NCBI RefSeq assembly: GCF_001043915.1
Contig: NZ_LABX01000032.1
Location: 62,001-126,000 of the forward strand
Length of the DNA: 64,000 nt
Reading direction: 5' to 3'
From: Methylobacterium aquaticum
GTDB lineage: Bacteria; Pseudomonadota; Alphaproteobacteria; Rhizobiales; Beijerinckiaceae
The position numbers were made by a program, and so were the translations under genes. The notes below the pieces were generated by a model that was not told where the DNA came from, searched no databases, and saw only the letters and a program-made list of their open reading frames with translations. Shown here piece after piece: positions 24,629-33,663 of the stretch; position 1 is the first letter of the stretch, and every line of letters starts with the position of its first letter.

Positions 24629-25033
24629 GACGCCCGATCCCTCTCCGGTCGGGCCGCGACAGCTCATGAGGTCACCCCATAGGGGCGTCCTCCTCCAGGC
24701 AAAGCCTCTCCGTTACAAGAAACTGCGTTTCTTGCTTGACGCCCGGGGGCGATCTGTGGCTTGTAGGAGGTGGTTTTTCGGGCTCCTACAGCCTTCTCGT
24801 AACGGTCACTCGGCCCTCACTTCCCGGCAAGGAGGTGGGGGCCGATGGCTTTTCAGGGGTGCTCTGCGGCGGCGTTGAACTCCTGGTAACGACTCGCAGG
24901 CCAAACGCCGGCGAAATGGCATCTCCGGTCCCACGGCGACGGTTGTCAACCCGAATCACGTCCTGGATGTGATTCTAACGTATTTTCAACGTAGATATGC
25001 CGTTGTTGGGCCCTTTGCGGGTTAGACTCTCGA
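24629..25033 (-). ncRNA. repC leader with two hairpins; candidate counter-transcribed RNA region
   Basis: About 400 bp without a gene. Two strong stems lie upstream of repC: CAAGAAAC-TGC-GTTTCTTG (24716-24734) and TGTAGGAG/CTCCTACA with a 13-base loop (24762-24790). In classical RepABC plasmids a small antisense RNA in the repB-repC gap controls RepC through such structures. Because repC stands apart here, this leader is where the antisense RNA (plus strand) should be sought. That part is inference; no promoter was proven. Confidence 0.4.
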
Positions 25034-26362
25034 TCACGCGGGCATCTCAATGTCGACCGTGAACGAGCAATCCTTGATCGTGGAGATCACCTTTGCGTTC
25101 TCGGCAGCACCGTTGCGGGAGCCAGTCCTGGCCTGGATGCGAACGGCAGTGATTTTCCGGACGGCCTTGTAGATGTGGCCAGGCGGTCTCGCCGGGAGGG
25201 AGAGGGTGCCGATCGACCCCGCCTGCACGGCGGCCGCTCGAAAGCGCCGCGCCGACTTGCCCGACAGCTCTGCGGGGTAGACGACGTGGATGAGGGTGTC
25301 GGCGGCATGGCCAGGCTTGCCTTCGACCAGGGCCTCGACGCAGCGCGCGACCACGAGCGCGGTGGTGAGCGGGGAGGAGGGGCGGATGCAGACGATCCCT
25401 CGAGCCGAGATGGCGGAGCGCAGCTCGAACCCCTCGGTCATCGAGACGCTCTTGAGGCCGGCGATCTCGGCCGCGTGAGCGGCGAGGGCCTTGCGCCCGA
25501 CCTCGCGCTTGTCGTCCGGGAGGTTTTGGATCGGCTTGATCGCCTTCCGAAGCGCCGCTCCTTCGGCCGGTGCGTCCTCGTCGGCGGCGACCTCGTGCCC
25601 CTCGATCTCGTACTTGCCTTTGATCAGCCGGTCGAGCGCGACCTCGTCGAGGAAGGCGGCGTAGATCTCGAGCGGGTTCTTCTCGCGGCGTGTAGCGATC
25701 GCCATGGCGAGCGGCAGCAGTTCCGCATGCAGGGCTTCAGCTTCGGGTCCAAGGCGCATGTCCGCGATCGCAGCGGTCAGGGTCGAAGCCGCGACCCGCA
25801 GGGGCGGCTGCGGCACGGCGTCGAGATCGATCGAGTAGACCTCGGTGTCCCGGCCGAAGGGCTGCGCGATCTGGGAGATTTGCCGTGTGAGCATCTCCGG
25901 CTTCTTGGCGGCCTTCCCCTCGTCAGGATCGCCCTTGTTCCGAGCGACAGGCTGGGGGATGCCCTCGACGATGATGGCACCCATGCCGTTCATGCAGGAT
26001 GCGAATACGAGGTTGCCGATCGCCTGAGCCTGCAACAGGGGGTCGTCGCTTTCGATCGCCATGCCCTGAACCAGGTCCTCGCGCCGCAGCCAGACCTGGC
26101 CGGTTTTCGCTAGGCCGATCGGCCAGGTAGCATCGCCGCGCCGGCGCGTGGTCTCGTCGCGGTAGCCGCGGCGCCCGAGGTGGTGGGGCACGCGCCCCGG
26201 CGCGCGCCAGTTTCGCCAGCCGTAGGTGAAGTGACGCAGGAAGCGGTACCCGGCGTAGACCAGGATCGCCTCGGGCACGAACGGCGCGGCGCACAGTGAC
26301 ACGGAGAGCGCGGCTGCGATCCCGAAATGCCACGCGACCTCTTTAGGGGAGTCGTCGTTCAT
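25034..26362 (-). CDS. DotL/TrbC-like T4SS protein lacking a Walker A motif
   Basis: 442 residues from ATG at 26362 (a TTG at 26380 overlaps the DotA stop). An N-terminal hydrophobic region is followed by WPIGLAKTGQVWLRREDLVQ, which resembles the segment just before the P-loop in DotL/IcmO/TrbC coupling proteins. The following GAIIVEGIPQ, QISQIAQPFGRDTEVYSIDL and EALHAELLPLAMAI segments track the region after it. Where a GTTGSGKT P-loop would be expected there is IESDDPLLQAQ, and no Walker B is seen. Possibly a structural relic or scaffold of the I-type coupling complex. The homology is judged by eye. Confidence 0.5.
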   Translation of the reverse strand: MNDDSPKEVAWHFGIAAALSVSLCAAPFVPEAILVYAGYRFLRHFTYGWRNWRAPGRVPHHLGRRGYRDETTRRRGDATWPIGLAKTGQVWLRREDLVQGMAIESDDPLLQAQAIGNLVFASCMNGMGAIIVEGIPQPVARNKGDPDEGKAAKKPEMLTRQISQIAQPFGRDTEVYSIDLDAVPQPPLRVAASTLTAAIADMRLGPEAEALHAELLPLAMAIATRREKNPLEIYAAFLDEVALDRLIKGKYEIEGHEVAADEDAPAEGAALRKAIKPIQNLPDDKREVGRKALAAHAAEIAGLKSVSMTEGFELRSAISARGIVCIRPSSPLTTALVVARCVEALVEGKPGHAADTLIHVVYPAELSGKSARRFRAAAVQAGSIGTLSLPARPPGHIYKAVRKITAVRIQARTGSRNGAAENAKVISTIKDCSFTVDIEMPA

Positions 26363-26376
26363 CGGTCGTGCTTCCC

Positions 26377-28650
26377 TCAACCCTTGGCCCGGCCGCGGAT
26401 CATCGACAGCATGGTCCGGCCGGCCGCGCTCGAGCCTGCCCGGGTGCCGGAGGTGAGGGCGCCGGCGGTCCTGGCTGCGTTGCCGCCCGGGATCTGGTTC
26501 GGTGAGCTCGGCATGACGATGCCGGCCGCGGCCGTCGCGGTGCTGCTTCCAGTGCGCCGCTCGATCTGCGCCCCGATCCAGGACAGCACGGTCTCTGGCA
26601 GGGCGCTGATCTGGCCGGCCGACAGCATGACGATCGAGAACAGGATCACGGCATAGACGAACAGCCCGGCGGTCCCGACCATCGCGTAGGCGATGGTGCC
26701 GTCGGGCGAGAGCATCGCGAGCGCGCCACGGAAGAACACGTTGGTGATGTCGATCCCCACCCGCATCAGCAGGAGCGAGACGAGGAGCCCGACGACGATC
26801 AGTGGAGGGCGAAGCAGGATGCCGAGGAAGAACATGTAGCCCTGGCCGCTGTTGCCGACGAAGCTGTCGGAGCGGGCTGGCATGAACTTTGTCAAAAGCC
26901 AGATCGGCACTGCGATCATCGCCTCGGCGACGACGAGAAACCAGTTGAAGGTGCCCATCAAGAAATGGACGATCACCACGAACGGCACCAGGCCAATCAG
27001 CATGAAGGCGGCGGCGAACAAGATTGTCGCTAGGAAGTAGAAAAAGCTTGAGACTTTTTCAGCACCCTGTTGCACAACTTGCGCTGCCGGATGCTTGATA
27101 AACCCCAGTCCCCAGCCGGCGAAGTCCGTACCGACGCCAGCAGCGGTCGCAGTCAGGCCCATGTTCGCGATGCTCTGGCCGATCTCCTGCACCTCGAGGA
27201 TTGGGTCTCTCCAAGTCGTGGTCTCCGGCCGGCTGATGACCCCGAGGACGCCCGAGTAGATCGCCGAGAGCGCTCTGGCGAACACGCTCGGCGGATCGGC
27301 CTGCGCCACCGGGTCGTCGCTGGCAATGCGCGCGACGCTGCCGGTGCCTTGCGCGGCGATGAAGCCGCTGAATGTCCCGACATAGGTGACGTTGCGCTGC
27401 GCCTCCTGGGCGAGCGGCCAGTACGCGCTGTGGCCGAGCGAGGGCATGTAGGTGGCGATGCTGGCCGGGGGCACGGCCGTCACCGAGGCGCTCGGGCCGG
27501 CGGAGGCGGCGAGGAGCTTGGCCTGCACGAGGCTCATCGAGCGCTGCCACATCGCGGCCGAGAGCCAGCCGTTCTCGGTCGAGTTCGACAGGTAGTTGCG
27601 CAGCGCCTGGTCGAGCTGGGCGTTGTTTTTTTGGGTCAGGCTCTGGCTGACGCTGGTGTAGGCCGCGTCGACCGCCTCCTTGATGCGGATCTGGATCGCC
27701 TCCTCGTCGCGGCTGCCGGACATGATGGTGGTGGCGATCCCGCTCGCGGCGCCGTCGAGGCTGCCGATCGCTGCCTGAAACGCGCGCTGGCTCTGCTGCT
27801 CGGCCAGCGCGATCAGGAGCGATGTCGTCGAGGCGTCCGTCGCGTCGGCGAGGTTCACGTTGATCTTCTGGTGCTCGTACACGACCGAGCCGCACAGGTT
27901 GTTCGATTTGCGGAAATACCCGTTCGAGTCGGCGAAGTAGTAGGTCGTCGTCTGTGGGCTCCACGAACCGAAGTTGCCGGTGTCGGTCGCGGTGCGCGAG
28001 ACGATCCAGGCGGCATTGTCGCGGCCCGACACGTTGTTGGCGTATTGCTGCAAGGACTGGGCGCAGACGTGTCCGTAGAGGCGGGCTTCGAGCACCTTGG
28101 CGAGCTTGCCGCGGAGGGCGAAGTCGCCGAGCGCCTGGGTCGGCTGGGCCAGCGTGCCGTACATGCCGGTGAGCTGGGTGCCGGCGACGCGGGTCCAGAG
28201 GGTATCGCCGAACCCCGATCCCCAGACGGCGATCTGCACCACCAGGATCTGCACCAGCGACAGCCCGCTCTTGATCGGCAGGCTGAGGATCGCGCCAGTC
28301 ACCACCCGCAGCAGGGTGTACTTGGCGCTCGAACCCCGCCCGAAGGCTTGGCCGTCGTTCGCAGTGTCGGCGACCAGCGAGTAGAGCAGGTAGCAGGCGA
28401 GGATCGTCGAGACGATCAGGCAGCCGACGTTGAAATACCCCAAGGCGACCGTGAGCGGGCGGTCGTCTGAGCAGGTCGCGGCGGTCCACACACCGTCGAC
28501 CACGCAGCCGAGCAGCTTGCGCAGGTTGATGAGCGCCAGGTCGTTCTGGACCGGCGTGAAGATCTCCTTGCCGGTCGTCTGCGCCTGAGCCGCCGTCGTG
28601 GCAGCAAGGAGACCGAAGCTGCCTGCACCGGCGGCGATCCTGCGGAGCAT
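26377..28650 (-). CDS. DotA/TraY-family inner-membrane protein
   Basis: 757 residues: signal peptide (LRRIAAGAGSFGLLAATTAA), then N-terminal membrane segments (VALGYFNVGCLIVSTILACY, LLRVVTGAILSLPIKSGLSL), a large periplasmic region, and a C-terminal set of spans (FFYFLATILFAAAFMLIGLV, FLMGTFNWFLVVAEAMIAVP). The VQILVVQIAVWGSGFGDTLW and MIAVPIWLLTKFMP segments are typical of DotA/TraY of type IVB systems. It is the last large channel gene of the leftward block, as traY is in IncI plasmids. Confidence 0.85.
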   Translation of the reverse strand: MLRRIAAGAGSFGLLAATTAAQAQTTGKEIFTPVQNDLALINLRKLLGCVVDGVWTAATCSDDRPLTVALGYFNVGCLIVSTILACYLLYSLVADTANDGQAFGRGSSAKYTLLRVVTGAILSLPIKSGLSLVQILVVQIAVWGSGFGDTLWTRVAGTQLTGMYGTLAQPTQALGDFALRGKLAKVLEARLYGHVCAQSLQQYANNVSGRDNAAWIVSRTATDTGNFGSWSPQTTTYYFADSNGYFRKSNNLCGSVVYEHQKINVNLADATDASTTSLLIALAEQQSQRAFQAAIGSLDGAASGIATTIMSGSRDEEAIQIRIKEAVDAAYTSVSQSLTQKNNAQLDQALRNYLSNSTENGWLSAAMWQRSMSLVQAKLLAASAGPSASVTAVPPASIATYMPSLGHSAYWPLAQEAQRNVTYVGTFSGFIAAQGTGSVARIASDDPVAQADPPSVFARALSAIYSGVLGVISRPETTTWRDPILEVQEIGQSIANMGLTATAAGVGTDFAGWGLGFIKHPAAQVVQQGAEKVSSFFYFLATILFAAAFMLIGLVPFVVIVHFLMGTFNWFLVVAEAMIAVPIWLLTKFMPARSDSFVGNSGQGYMFFLGILLRPPLIVVGLLVSLLLMRVGIDITNVFFRGALAMLSPDGTIAYAMVGTAGLFVYAVILFSIVMLSAGQISALPETVLSWIGAQIERRTGSSTATAAAGIVMPSSPNQIPGGNAARTAGALTSGTRAGSSAAGRTMLSMIRGRAKG

Positions 28651-28659
28651 GGGGATTCC

Positions 28660-29655
28660 CTAGAGGTTGCCGCCGGCCTGGGTGGCCAGGATGGTGCCGA
28701 ACACCGCCGATGTGCGGGCCTGCTGCTCGATGAGCTGCTGGCGCAAGCTGAGCGACATCGAGCGCATGCGGGTGAGCTCGATCAGCAGCCCGTGCTCGGA
28801 CTGGCCGGCGAGGCCGGCCGACCACGCCTCGAATTGCGGCCCGCCGCCGTACTGGCTGATGAGCGCGTCGAGCTGAGCGAGCGGCGAGCCGGCGGAGGTG
28901 CCGGTCTGGTGGTCGTCGGTGGACGACATCGCCCGAACCGCGCTGAGCGAGACGAGTGCGGGCGAGCGCAGGGCCTCGACGCGGCGGGCGCGCAGCATCA
29001 TCACGTCGGCCTCGGCCCCCGGCATGGCGGCGGTGGGTTTCGGCATCGGCAGGCCGGCCATCGCCTCGATCACCGCTTTGCGGTCGTCGTCACTGGCGGA
29101 GGGATCGAAGAACACCGCGGCGTCGGTCTTGGTCGGGTCCTGCAAGCGGTTGCGGGCCGCCTCCTGGACCGGGGTGTTCTTGCCCGGCGCCACGTCGAGG
29201 CTGCGATAGGTTTCCCGACCGCTCTTCGCGACGTTGCCCATGGAGCGGCTCGTCGCGTTCATCAGGTCGATCGACCCGCAGGCGTTGATGCCCTGGCCGG
29301 TGTCGATCCCGTACTGCTCGCGCGCATCGACGAGGGCGCGGCGTTGCGAGACCTGGGACAGAGTCGAGGCGACGGCCTGCTGGGTGTTGCTGGCGAGGTT
29401 GACCTCGCGCTCGCCGTTGGTCGAGGTCTGGGCGGTCTGCACCTTCATGGCCGACAGCAGCAGCTCGAGGGTGAGGCTGCGCTGGGTCGCGATGTTGGTG
29501 CCCATGGTGGCCACCCGGGTGGTCAGGGTGGCGGTCGCGCTGTTGTGGCCGGCGATCCAGATCGGATCGGCGACGAAGCAGGTCTGAGCCGCCGCCGGCG
29601 CGGCGAGGCAGGCCGCGAGGGCGGCGGCGGAGACGGCGGGGAGGACCTGTTTCAT
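28660..29655 (-). CDS. Secreted T4SS-block paralogue 1
   Basis: 331 residues with a signal peptide (MKQVLPAVSAAALAACLAA, cleavage near AAAQ). After the mature Cys-containing start (TCF) comes a helix-rich region with LLSAMKVQTAQTS and REQYGIDTGQGINACGSI. The same layout recurs in the next two genes. The start at 29655 overlaps the upstream stop as TGATG. A periplasmic component of the transfer apparatus is inferred from the operon; it may correspond to the TraW position of IncI plasmids, but I cannot confirm it by motif. Confidence 0.6.
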   Translation of the reverse strand: MKQVLPAVSAAALAACLAAPAAAQTCFVADPIWIAGHNSATATLTTRVATMGTNIATQRSLTLELLLSAMKVQTAQTSTNGEREVNLASNTQQAVASTLSQVSQRRALVDAREQYGIDTGQGINACGSIDLMNATSRSMGNVAKSGRETYRSLDVAPGKNTPVQEAARNRLQDPTKTDAAVFFDPSASDDDRKAVIEAMAGLPMPKPTAAMPGAEADVMMLRARRVEALRSPALVSLSAVRAMSSTDDHQTGTSAGSPLAQLDALISQYGGGPQFEAWSAGLAGQSEHGLLIELTRMRSMSLSLRQQLIEQQARTSAVFGTILATQAGGNL

Positions 29656-30665
29656 CACGGTGCCTGGAAGCTCGCGGGGGTGAGGGGTCCGCGCGCAGGC
29701 GCGGGCACGCTGTTCGTGAGGCGGGCGTTGACCATGGCGAGCAGCAGCGCCGCGGCGGTGGCCTCGGTACGCATGCCGCGCTTGATCTGGTGGGCGAGCA
29801 GCGCGAGGTTGGCCGCCTCCATCCGCACAGCGTCCTGGATGATGCCGCGATCGTGCTGCCCGGCCACGCCCGCCGCCCACGCCGCGCCGCCGTCGTTGCC
29901 CTGCCAGTGGGTCGAGAGGTTGCGCGCCTGCGCGATCGGTCCGTCGGGCCTGAAGTCAGCGGCGATATCGGCGAGCACGACCGCGGTCATTGAGCGGTAC
30001 GTGTCCTTCCCCGTCTTTTCCAGGCGATCCCGGTCGCTGGTGGCGGTCGCGGCGGTGTCCCGCGGCCGGTTGTCGGGTGGACCGACAACCGCGTTGATGA
30101 ATTTGGACGCCCCCTGCGCGTCGCCGCTGTAGAGCGCGGCGCCGTCGGGGGCAGCACCGGACGTCATGTCGTTGACCCAGTCCTTGGGGTCGGCATAGCG
30201 GCCGGGCTGGGCACGCACGGGCGCGACGATTTGCTGGCGGGCGGCGGGAGACCCGGTCAATGCCGTGTAGAGGCCCTGCGCCTTCGTGTTCGAGCCGCAC
30301 GGATCGTAGCCGACCGATCCGTAGCGGTGCGTGGCCTGCCCCACGGCCTGGCGCTGCTCCTGGGTGACGACGGTCGTGGCGAGCGCCTCGCTCGACGCCC
30401 GGAAGCCATTCGAGACCTGGTCCGAACCGGCAGCGCTCTGCGCGGTGAGGACCTTGATCGCCGAGAGGAGGCGGGCGCGCTCGGCGATCTCCTGGGTAAT
30501 CAGGCCGGCCTCGGTCGTGGTGATCGCGCCGGTGATCGCGGTGGTGAGGGTCGAGGTCGCGACGTTCACCCGCGCCTCGACGCCGAAGCAGGTCTGGGCC
30601 TGAACCGGGGTGACGGCGCCGATCGCCGCGGCGGCGAGGCCCGAGAGGAGAATGCGACGGATCAT
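29655..30665 (-). CDS. Secreted T4SS-block paralogue 2
   Basis: 336 residues with a signal peptide (MIRRILLSGLAAAAIGAV, QAQ). It shares with its neighbours the mature TCFGVEA start, ARLLSAIKVLTAQSAAGS, a following Ser/Thr-rich helix, and HRYGSVGYDPCGS. The C-terminal TYRSMTAVVLADIAADFRPD is close to TYRSLDVAPGK of paralogue 1 only in its first residues, so divergence is substantial. Overlaps the next gene by four bases (ATGA). Confidence 0.6.
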   Translation of the reverse strand: MIRRILLSGLAAAAIGAVTPVQAQTCFGVEARVNVATSTLTTAITGAITTTEAGLITQEIAERARLLSAIKVLTAQSAAGSDQVSNGFRASSEALATTVVTQEQRQAVGQATHRYGSVGYDPCGSNTKAQGLYTALTGSPAARQQIVAPVRAQPGRYADPKDWVNDMTSGAAPDGAALYSGDAQGASKFINAVVGPPDNRPRDTAATATSDRDRLEKTGKDTYRSMTAVVLADIAADFRPDGPIAQARNLSTHWQGNDGGAAWAAGVAGQHDRGIIQDAVRMEAANLALLAHQIKRGMRTEATAAALLLAMVNARLTNSVPAPARGPLTPASFQAP

Positions 30666-31420
30666 GGGCTGCCTCCCTGGCGGCTGTCACCGCCCATGCC
30701 GCCGACGATGACTCCGACGAGGCTGGCACGCGCGCCGCTCATGATCGCCCCCTGGCGGCGGGCCATGACGAGATCGGCATCCTGCTCGACCGTCGCTGGG
30801 TTCGGCTTCACGGTGGGCAGGGGGGCGACGACATCGAGGTAGTCGGCCGCGGTCATCACCTCCTCGGCGCCGTAGTCGCGGTTCAGCAGCCAGGGCGCGG
30901 CGTCGGAGTCGCCGGCGCCGATGCTGCCTGGCTTGGCGCCGGTGCACCAGCCCGTCTCCTGCTCGGAGGGCGAGCAGTAGAAGGTCCGGCGCTGCGCGAG
31001 GCTGTCGCCCATGCGCTCGGCCGCGTCACCGCCATTAGACAACCAGCGCTGGTCAGCCGCACGGAAGCTCTGCCGAACCTTGTCGGCCGAGGCGAAGCTG
31101 TCGCGTTCCTCTGAAGTCACAAGAGAAACGTTGCAGGCGGCGTAGCCCGTCCCTGTGTCGTAGCCGTAATGGTGCTGGATGCGGGCAAGCCGCAGGGCAT
31201 TGTCCTGGCTCACCAGGGTCGATGCGGCGGCCTCGGCCGCGGCCTTGTGACCGTTGGTGGTCTGGAGGGCGGTGGCGCTCGACTGCGCGCCGGAGACCTT
31301 CATGGCGGAGATCATCCGCTGGAGGGAGATCTCCCATTGCGGGAACAACCCTTGCGCCTGGGCGGGAGACGCCAGGGCGAGGGCGATGGCGGTGCCGGCC
31401 AGGAGGAGCTGACGCATCAT
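30662..31420 (-). CDS. Secreted T4SS-block paralogue 3
   Basis: 252 residues with a signal peptide (RQLLLAGTAIALALASPAQA). Shorter than its relatives but with the same core: MISAMKVSGAQSSATA, ASTLVSQDNALRLARIQHHY and GYDTGTGYAACNVSL. Overlaps genes on both sides by ATGA. The conserved Cys after GYAA and Cys elsewhere suggest disulphides, consistent with the DsbC-like protein encoded in the rightward block. Confidence 0.6.
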   Translation of the reverse strand: MMRQLLLAGTAIALALASPAQAQGLFPQWEISLQRMISAMKVSGAQSSATALQTTNGHKAAAEAAASTLVSQDNALRLARIQHHYGYDTGTGYAACNVSLVTSEERDSFASADKVRQSFRAADQRWLSNGGDAAERMGDSLAQRRTFYCSPSEQETGWCTGAKPGSIGAGDSDAAPWLLNRDYGAEEVMTAADYLDVVAPLPTVKPNPATVEQDADLVMARRQGAIMSGARASLVGVIVGGMGGDSRQGGSP

Positions 31421-32367
31421 GGCCGGACCTCCACGGGACGGGCATCGATGGCGTAGAGCGCGACGAGCTGGGCCAGCGCGGCGTCCATCTCCGCGTCGTA
31501 CTCGAAGGTGTTGGCGGTCAGCTCGGTGGCGTTGTTGCGCGCCAGCTCGATGTAGAGGCTGCGGTTGGGCTGGTTGGCGACCTTGACAGCGTGGTCCTCC
31601 GAGCCAACGGCCTTCCCGGCCGCGCTAGTGATCGCGGCCTGACGCGACTGCGAGTCGGAGCGGGACACGGTCTCGCTGGCGGCTCCTTCATTGGGGCCGG
31701 GCGAGCAGGTCTTCGGCAGGGTGGTATCGCGCGGCCCGCCTGCCATGTCCCGGTACTTGTTCGAGATCGGGATCTGGCGAGGCAGGAACTGCTCCGGGTT
31801 GACGTAGTACCATGCACTCGGAAGTGCAGGCTTGATGGCGTCAGCAGTCAGGGGACTGCTGCTTTTTCGGGAAATCTCATTCCAGACACGTCCGTTTGTA
31901 CCGGACGCCGACAGGGCACTTCCTTTGAGGAGCGTTCCAAGATGCAGATGTGGGGCGCACTGCTTCATGCCCATACATCCCATAGTTCCGACTTGCTCGC
32001 CCGCTGCAATGGTGGGCTTTTCTCGGTTCTGAAATGTTAGAACGTTCATATGGAGATAGAAAAATCGCGTATCGCCCGATACAATATCGGCAATAGTACC
32101 GCCGGAACCAAACCCTCTATATTTTATTGAACCAGAAGATCCAGAATAGACAGGCGTTCCAGCCCCCTGGCTATTAACTATGTCCAAACCTTGGTGGTAA
32201 CCAGCAGATGCACCTGGCCTTCCAGTGCGATCAACACCGTAAGGAGATGAGACCCGCTGACCCGCGGGACTCATGACGTCGGAGGTAAGGCAGGTTCCAG
32301 CAGCAGCGATCTCTGTATTAAAGGCAAAAACCAATGCGCTGATAACTATGCGATGGACGACGGTCAT
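31417..32367 (-). CDS. M23 (LytM-type) metallopeptidase of the T4SS block
   Basis: 316 residues from ATG at 32367, overlapping the upstream stop as ATGA. Signal peptide (VVHRIVISALVFAFNTEIAA). The zinc-site motifs of M23 endopeptidases are present: GYHQGLDIV (HxxxD type) near residue 60, DTRFFYLHMN near 105, and APHLHLG (HxH) near 140. A C-terminal helical extension of about 130 residues is added. It probably opens peptidoglycan cross-links for assembly of the channel. The first 200 bp of coding sequence are noticeably AT-richer than the rest. Confidence 0.8.
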   Translation of the reverse strand: MTVVHRIVISALVFAFNTEIAAAGTCLTSDVMSPAGQRVSSPYGVDRTGRPGASAGYHQGLDIVNSQGAGTPVYSGSSGSIKYRGFGSGGTIADIVSGDTRFFYLHMNVLTFQNREKPTIAAGEQVGTMGCMGMKQCAPHLHLGTLLKGSALSASGTNGRVWNEISRKSSSPLTADAIKPALPSAWYYVNPEQFLPRQIPISNKYRDMAGGPRDTTLPKTCSPGPNEGAASETVSRSDSQSRQAAITSAAGKAVGSEDHAVKVANQPNRSLYIELARNNATELTANTFEYDAEMDAALAQLVALYAIDARPVEVRP

Positions 32368-32762
32368 GGTCTCACACCCCCATCCGGAGCACAAAGCTCA
32401 TGCGGAGTATTATTAAACATTATCTTTGTAGGACTTTGAATAATGAGTGAGAATGAGTCATCGTCATCGTCTCCCTGGACGAGGTATTCTGGCGGAATTG
32501 ATTTGTCGTAGGTGCATTTAGCGTCAACCATAAGATATTTGCCGCTTTTCTTGATTTTTGCGACTGGGCAACGTCCCTCGCCACCGCCAAGCCTTTTGAC
32601 GATGCGGTTCTGTTCAATCTTGAGGAAAGGCGGCTTACAGTTAGGCCCATTTCCTTCTTGGAGACCCCACTCACCAACAGGCAAAATTAGCTTCTGGGCT
32701 TCCGCCAAGGCTGTAGAACCGATGAACAAGGCAGAATACAGCAGAAATATACGAGCAATCAC
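32364..32762 (-). CDS. Small periplasmic protein of the T4SS block
   Basis: 132 residues from GTG at 32762, which overlaps the upstream stop (GTGA). Signal peptide (IARIFLLYSALFIGSTALAE). The mature part has four cysteines (PNCKPPF, GRCPVAK, AKCTYDK, ELCAPD), probably two disulphides, and an acidic QGDDDDDSF loop. Not recognised. Codon use is AT-rich, like the start of the neighbouring M23 gene. Confidence 0.6.
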   Translation of the reverse strand: MIARIFLLYSALFIGSTALAEAQKLILPVGEWGLQEGNGPNCKPPFLKIEQNRIVKRLGGGEGRCPVAKIKKSGKYLMVDAKCTYDKSIPPEYLVQGDDDDDSFSLIIQSPTKIMFNNTPHELCAPDGGVRP

Positions 32763-33433
32763 TGCATGATCCCCCCATAGCCGGTGCCGTTCGTGGTCCC
32801 TGACGACGGCGGGATGACGATCGTGGAAGACGATGACGACTGGGACGTGTCCGGCTGCACCACCGTGGTCGAGTTTTGCGTCGGGTTCAGGTTCAGCGCC
32901 GAGCCGAACGCCGAGTTCTGGACGTGGCTGTAGGAACCGATGTTGGTGATGGTTGGCAGCGAGATCGGCGAGATCGAGCCGTTGAGCTGCCGGAACAGGT
33001 CGCCGTTGATCGAGCTCTGGAAGCTGTTCATCTGACGATTGATGCTGCCGATCGTGTCGCGCAACTGATCGTCGAGGATCTGGCACACCTGGCGCTTGGC
33101 CTGGTCGATCACCGACTGGACCAGGTTCGTCGCCGCGCTCGTGAGGAAGCCCGACAGGTCCGGGATCAGGTTCGAGAGGTCGAACCGCTTGAGCAGGTCG
33201 CCGGCGATGCACGAGTTCGGCCCGTTGAAGAAGCTCGACGGGTTGACCTTTGCGGCGTCGATCAGCGCGATCTGGCGCTGCACGGCCGCGTCGGCGGCTT
33301 GGCGCACTAGGCAATTATTGCCGGTCGACTGCGCGTGAGCCGGCGCTGGCACGGCCAGCGCGAGCCCGCCGGCGACAGCGGCGAGGAGGAGGGAAGCCCG
33401 CATCCGCGGGATCCGATCTAGAACGCCGGCCAT
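32759..33433 (-). CDS. Secreted protein of the T4SS block, Ser-rich tail
   Basis: 224 residues from ATG at 33433 (GAGGGTGG close upstream, overlapping icmT by 16 bases); an ATG at 33403 would give a shorter signal peptide. Mature protein after AHAQ: paired Cys (NNCLVRQ, NSCIAGD), amphipathic helices (AATNLVQSVIDQAKRQVCQI), then a Ser/Thr-rich tail (TSQSSSSSTIVIPPSSGTTN). Not recognised. Its place after icmT/traK suggests an IncI TraL-like position, but there is no motif support. Confidence 0.55.
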   Translation of the reverse strand: MAGVLDRIPRMRASLLLAAVAGGLALAVPAPAHAQSTGNNCLVRQAADAAVQRQIALIDAAKVNPSSFFNGPNSCIAGDLLKRFDLSNLIPDLSGFLTSAATNLVQSVIDQAKRQVCQILDDQLRDTIGSINRQMNSFQSSINGDLFRQLNGSISPISLPTITNIGSYSHVQNSAFGSALNLNPTQNSTTVVQPDTSQSSSSSTIVIPPSSGTTNGTGYGGIMQ

Positions 33434-33663
33434 TTGCCACCCTCGATAAACTTCGCCCAAACGTACTTGAGGAACCGCATCGGGGTCATCTTGCGGTGAT
33501 TGCAGTATGAGAGGAACGCCGCGTACAATCCCATCGCGATGAATGTGTAGCGGCTCAGACCCGTGATGATGAGCAGCGGAAAGAACGCCGCGATGCTGCC
33601 GTGAATGCCGAAGAACTGGAGCGGCACGGCGGACCAGCGCCAGGGGAGGTGACCGTCGCTCAT
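33418..33663 (-). CDS. IcmT/TraK-family protein
   Basis: 81 residues. The family is recognisable throughout: LPWRWSAVPLQFFGIHGSIA, two hydrophobic stretches (AAFFPLLIITGL, YTFIAMGLYAAFLSY), then KMTPMRFLKYVWAKFIEG. IcmT/TraK is a small conserved inner-membrane component of type IVB secretion. It overlaps the M15 peptidase gene by four bases. Confidence 0.9.
   Translation of the reverse strand: MSDGHLPWRWSAVPLQFFGIHGSIAAFFPLLIITGLSRYTFIAMGLYAAFLSYCNHRKMTPMRFLKYVWAKFIEGGKWPAF

Noticed and set aside
27059..28825. 588-codon leftward frame overlapping dotA
   Set aside because: Same strand but shifted frame of the DotA gene; Arg/Pro-rich without motifs, while the DotA frame has membrane segments and family motifs.
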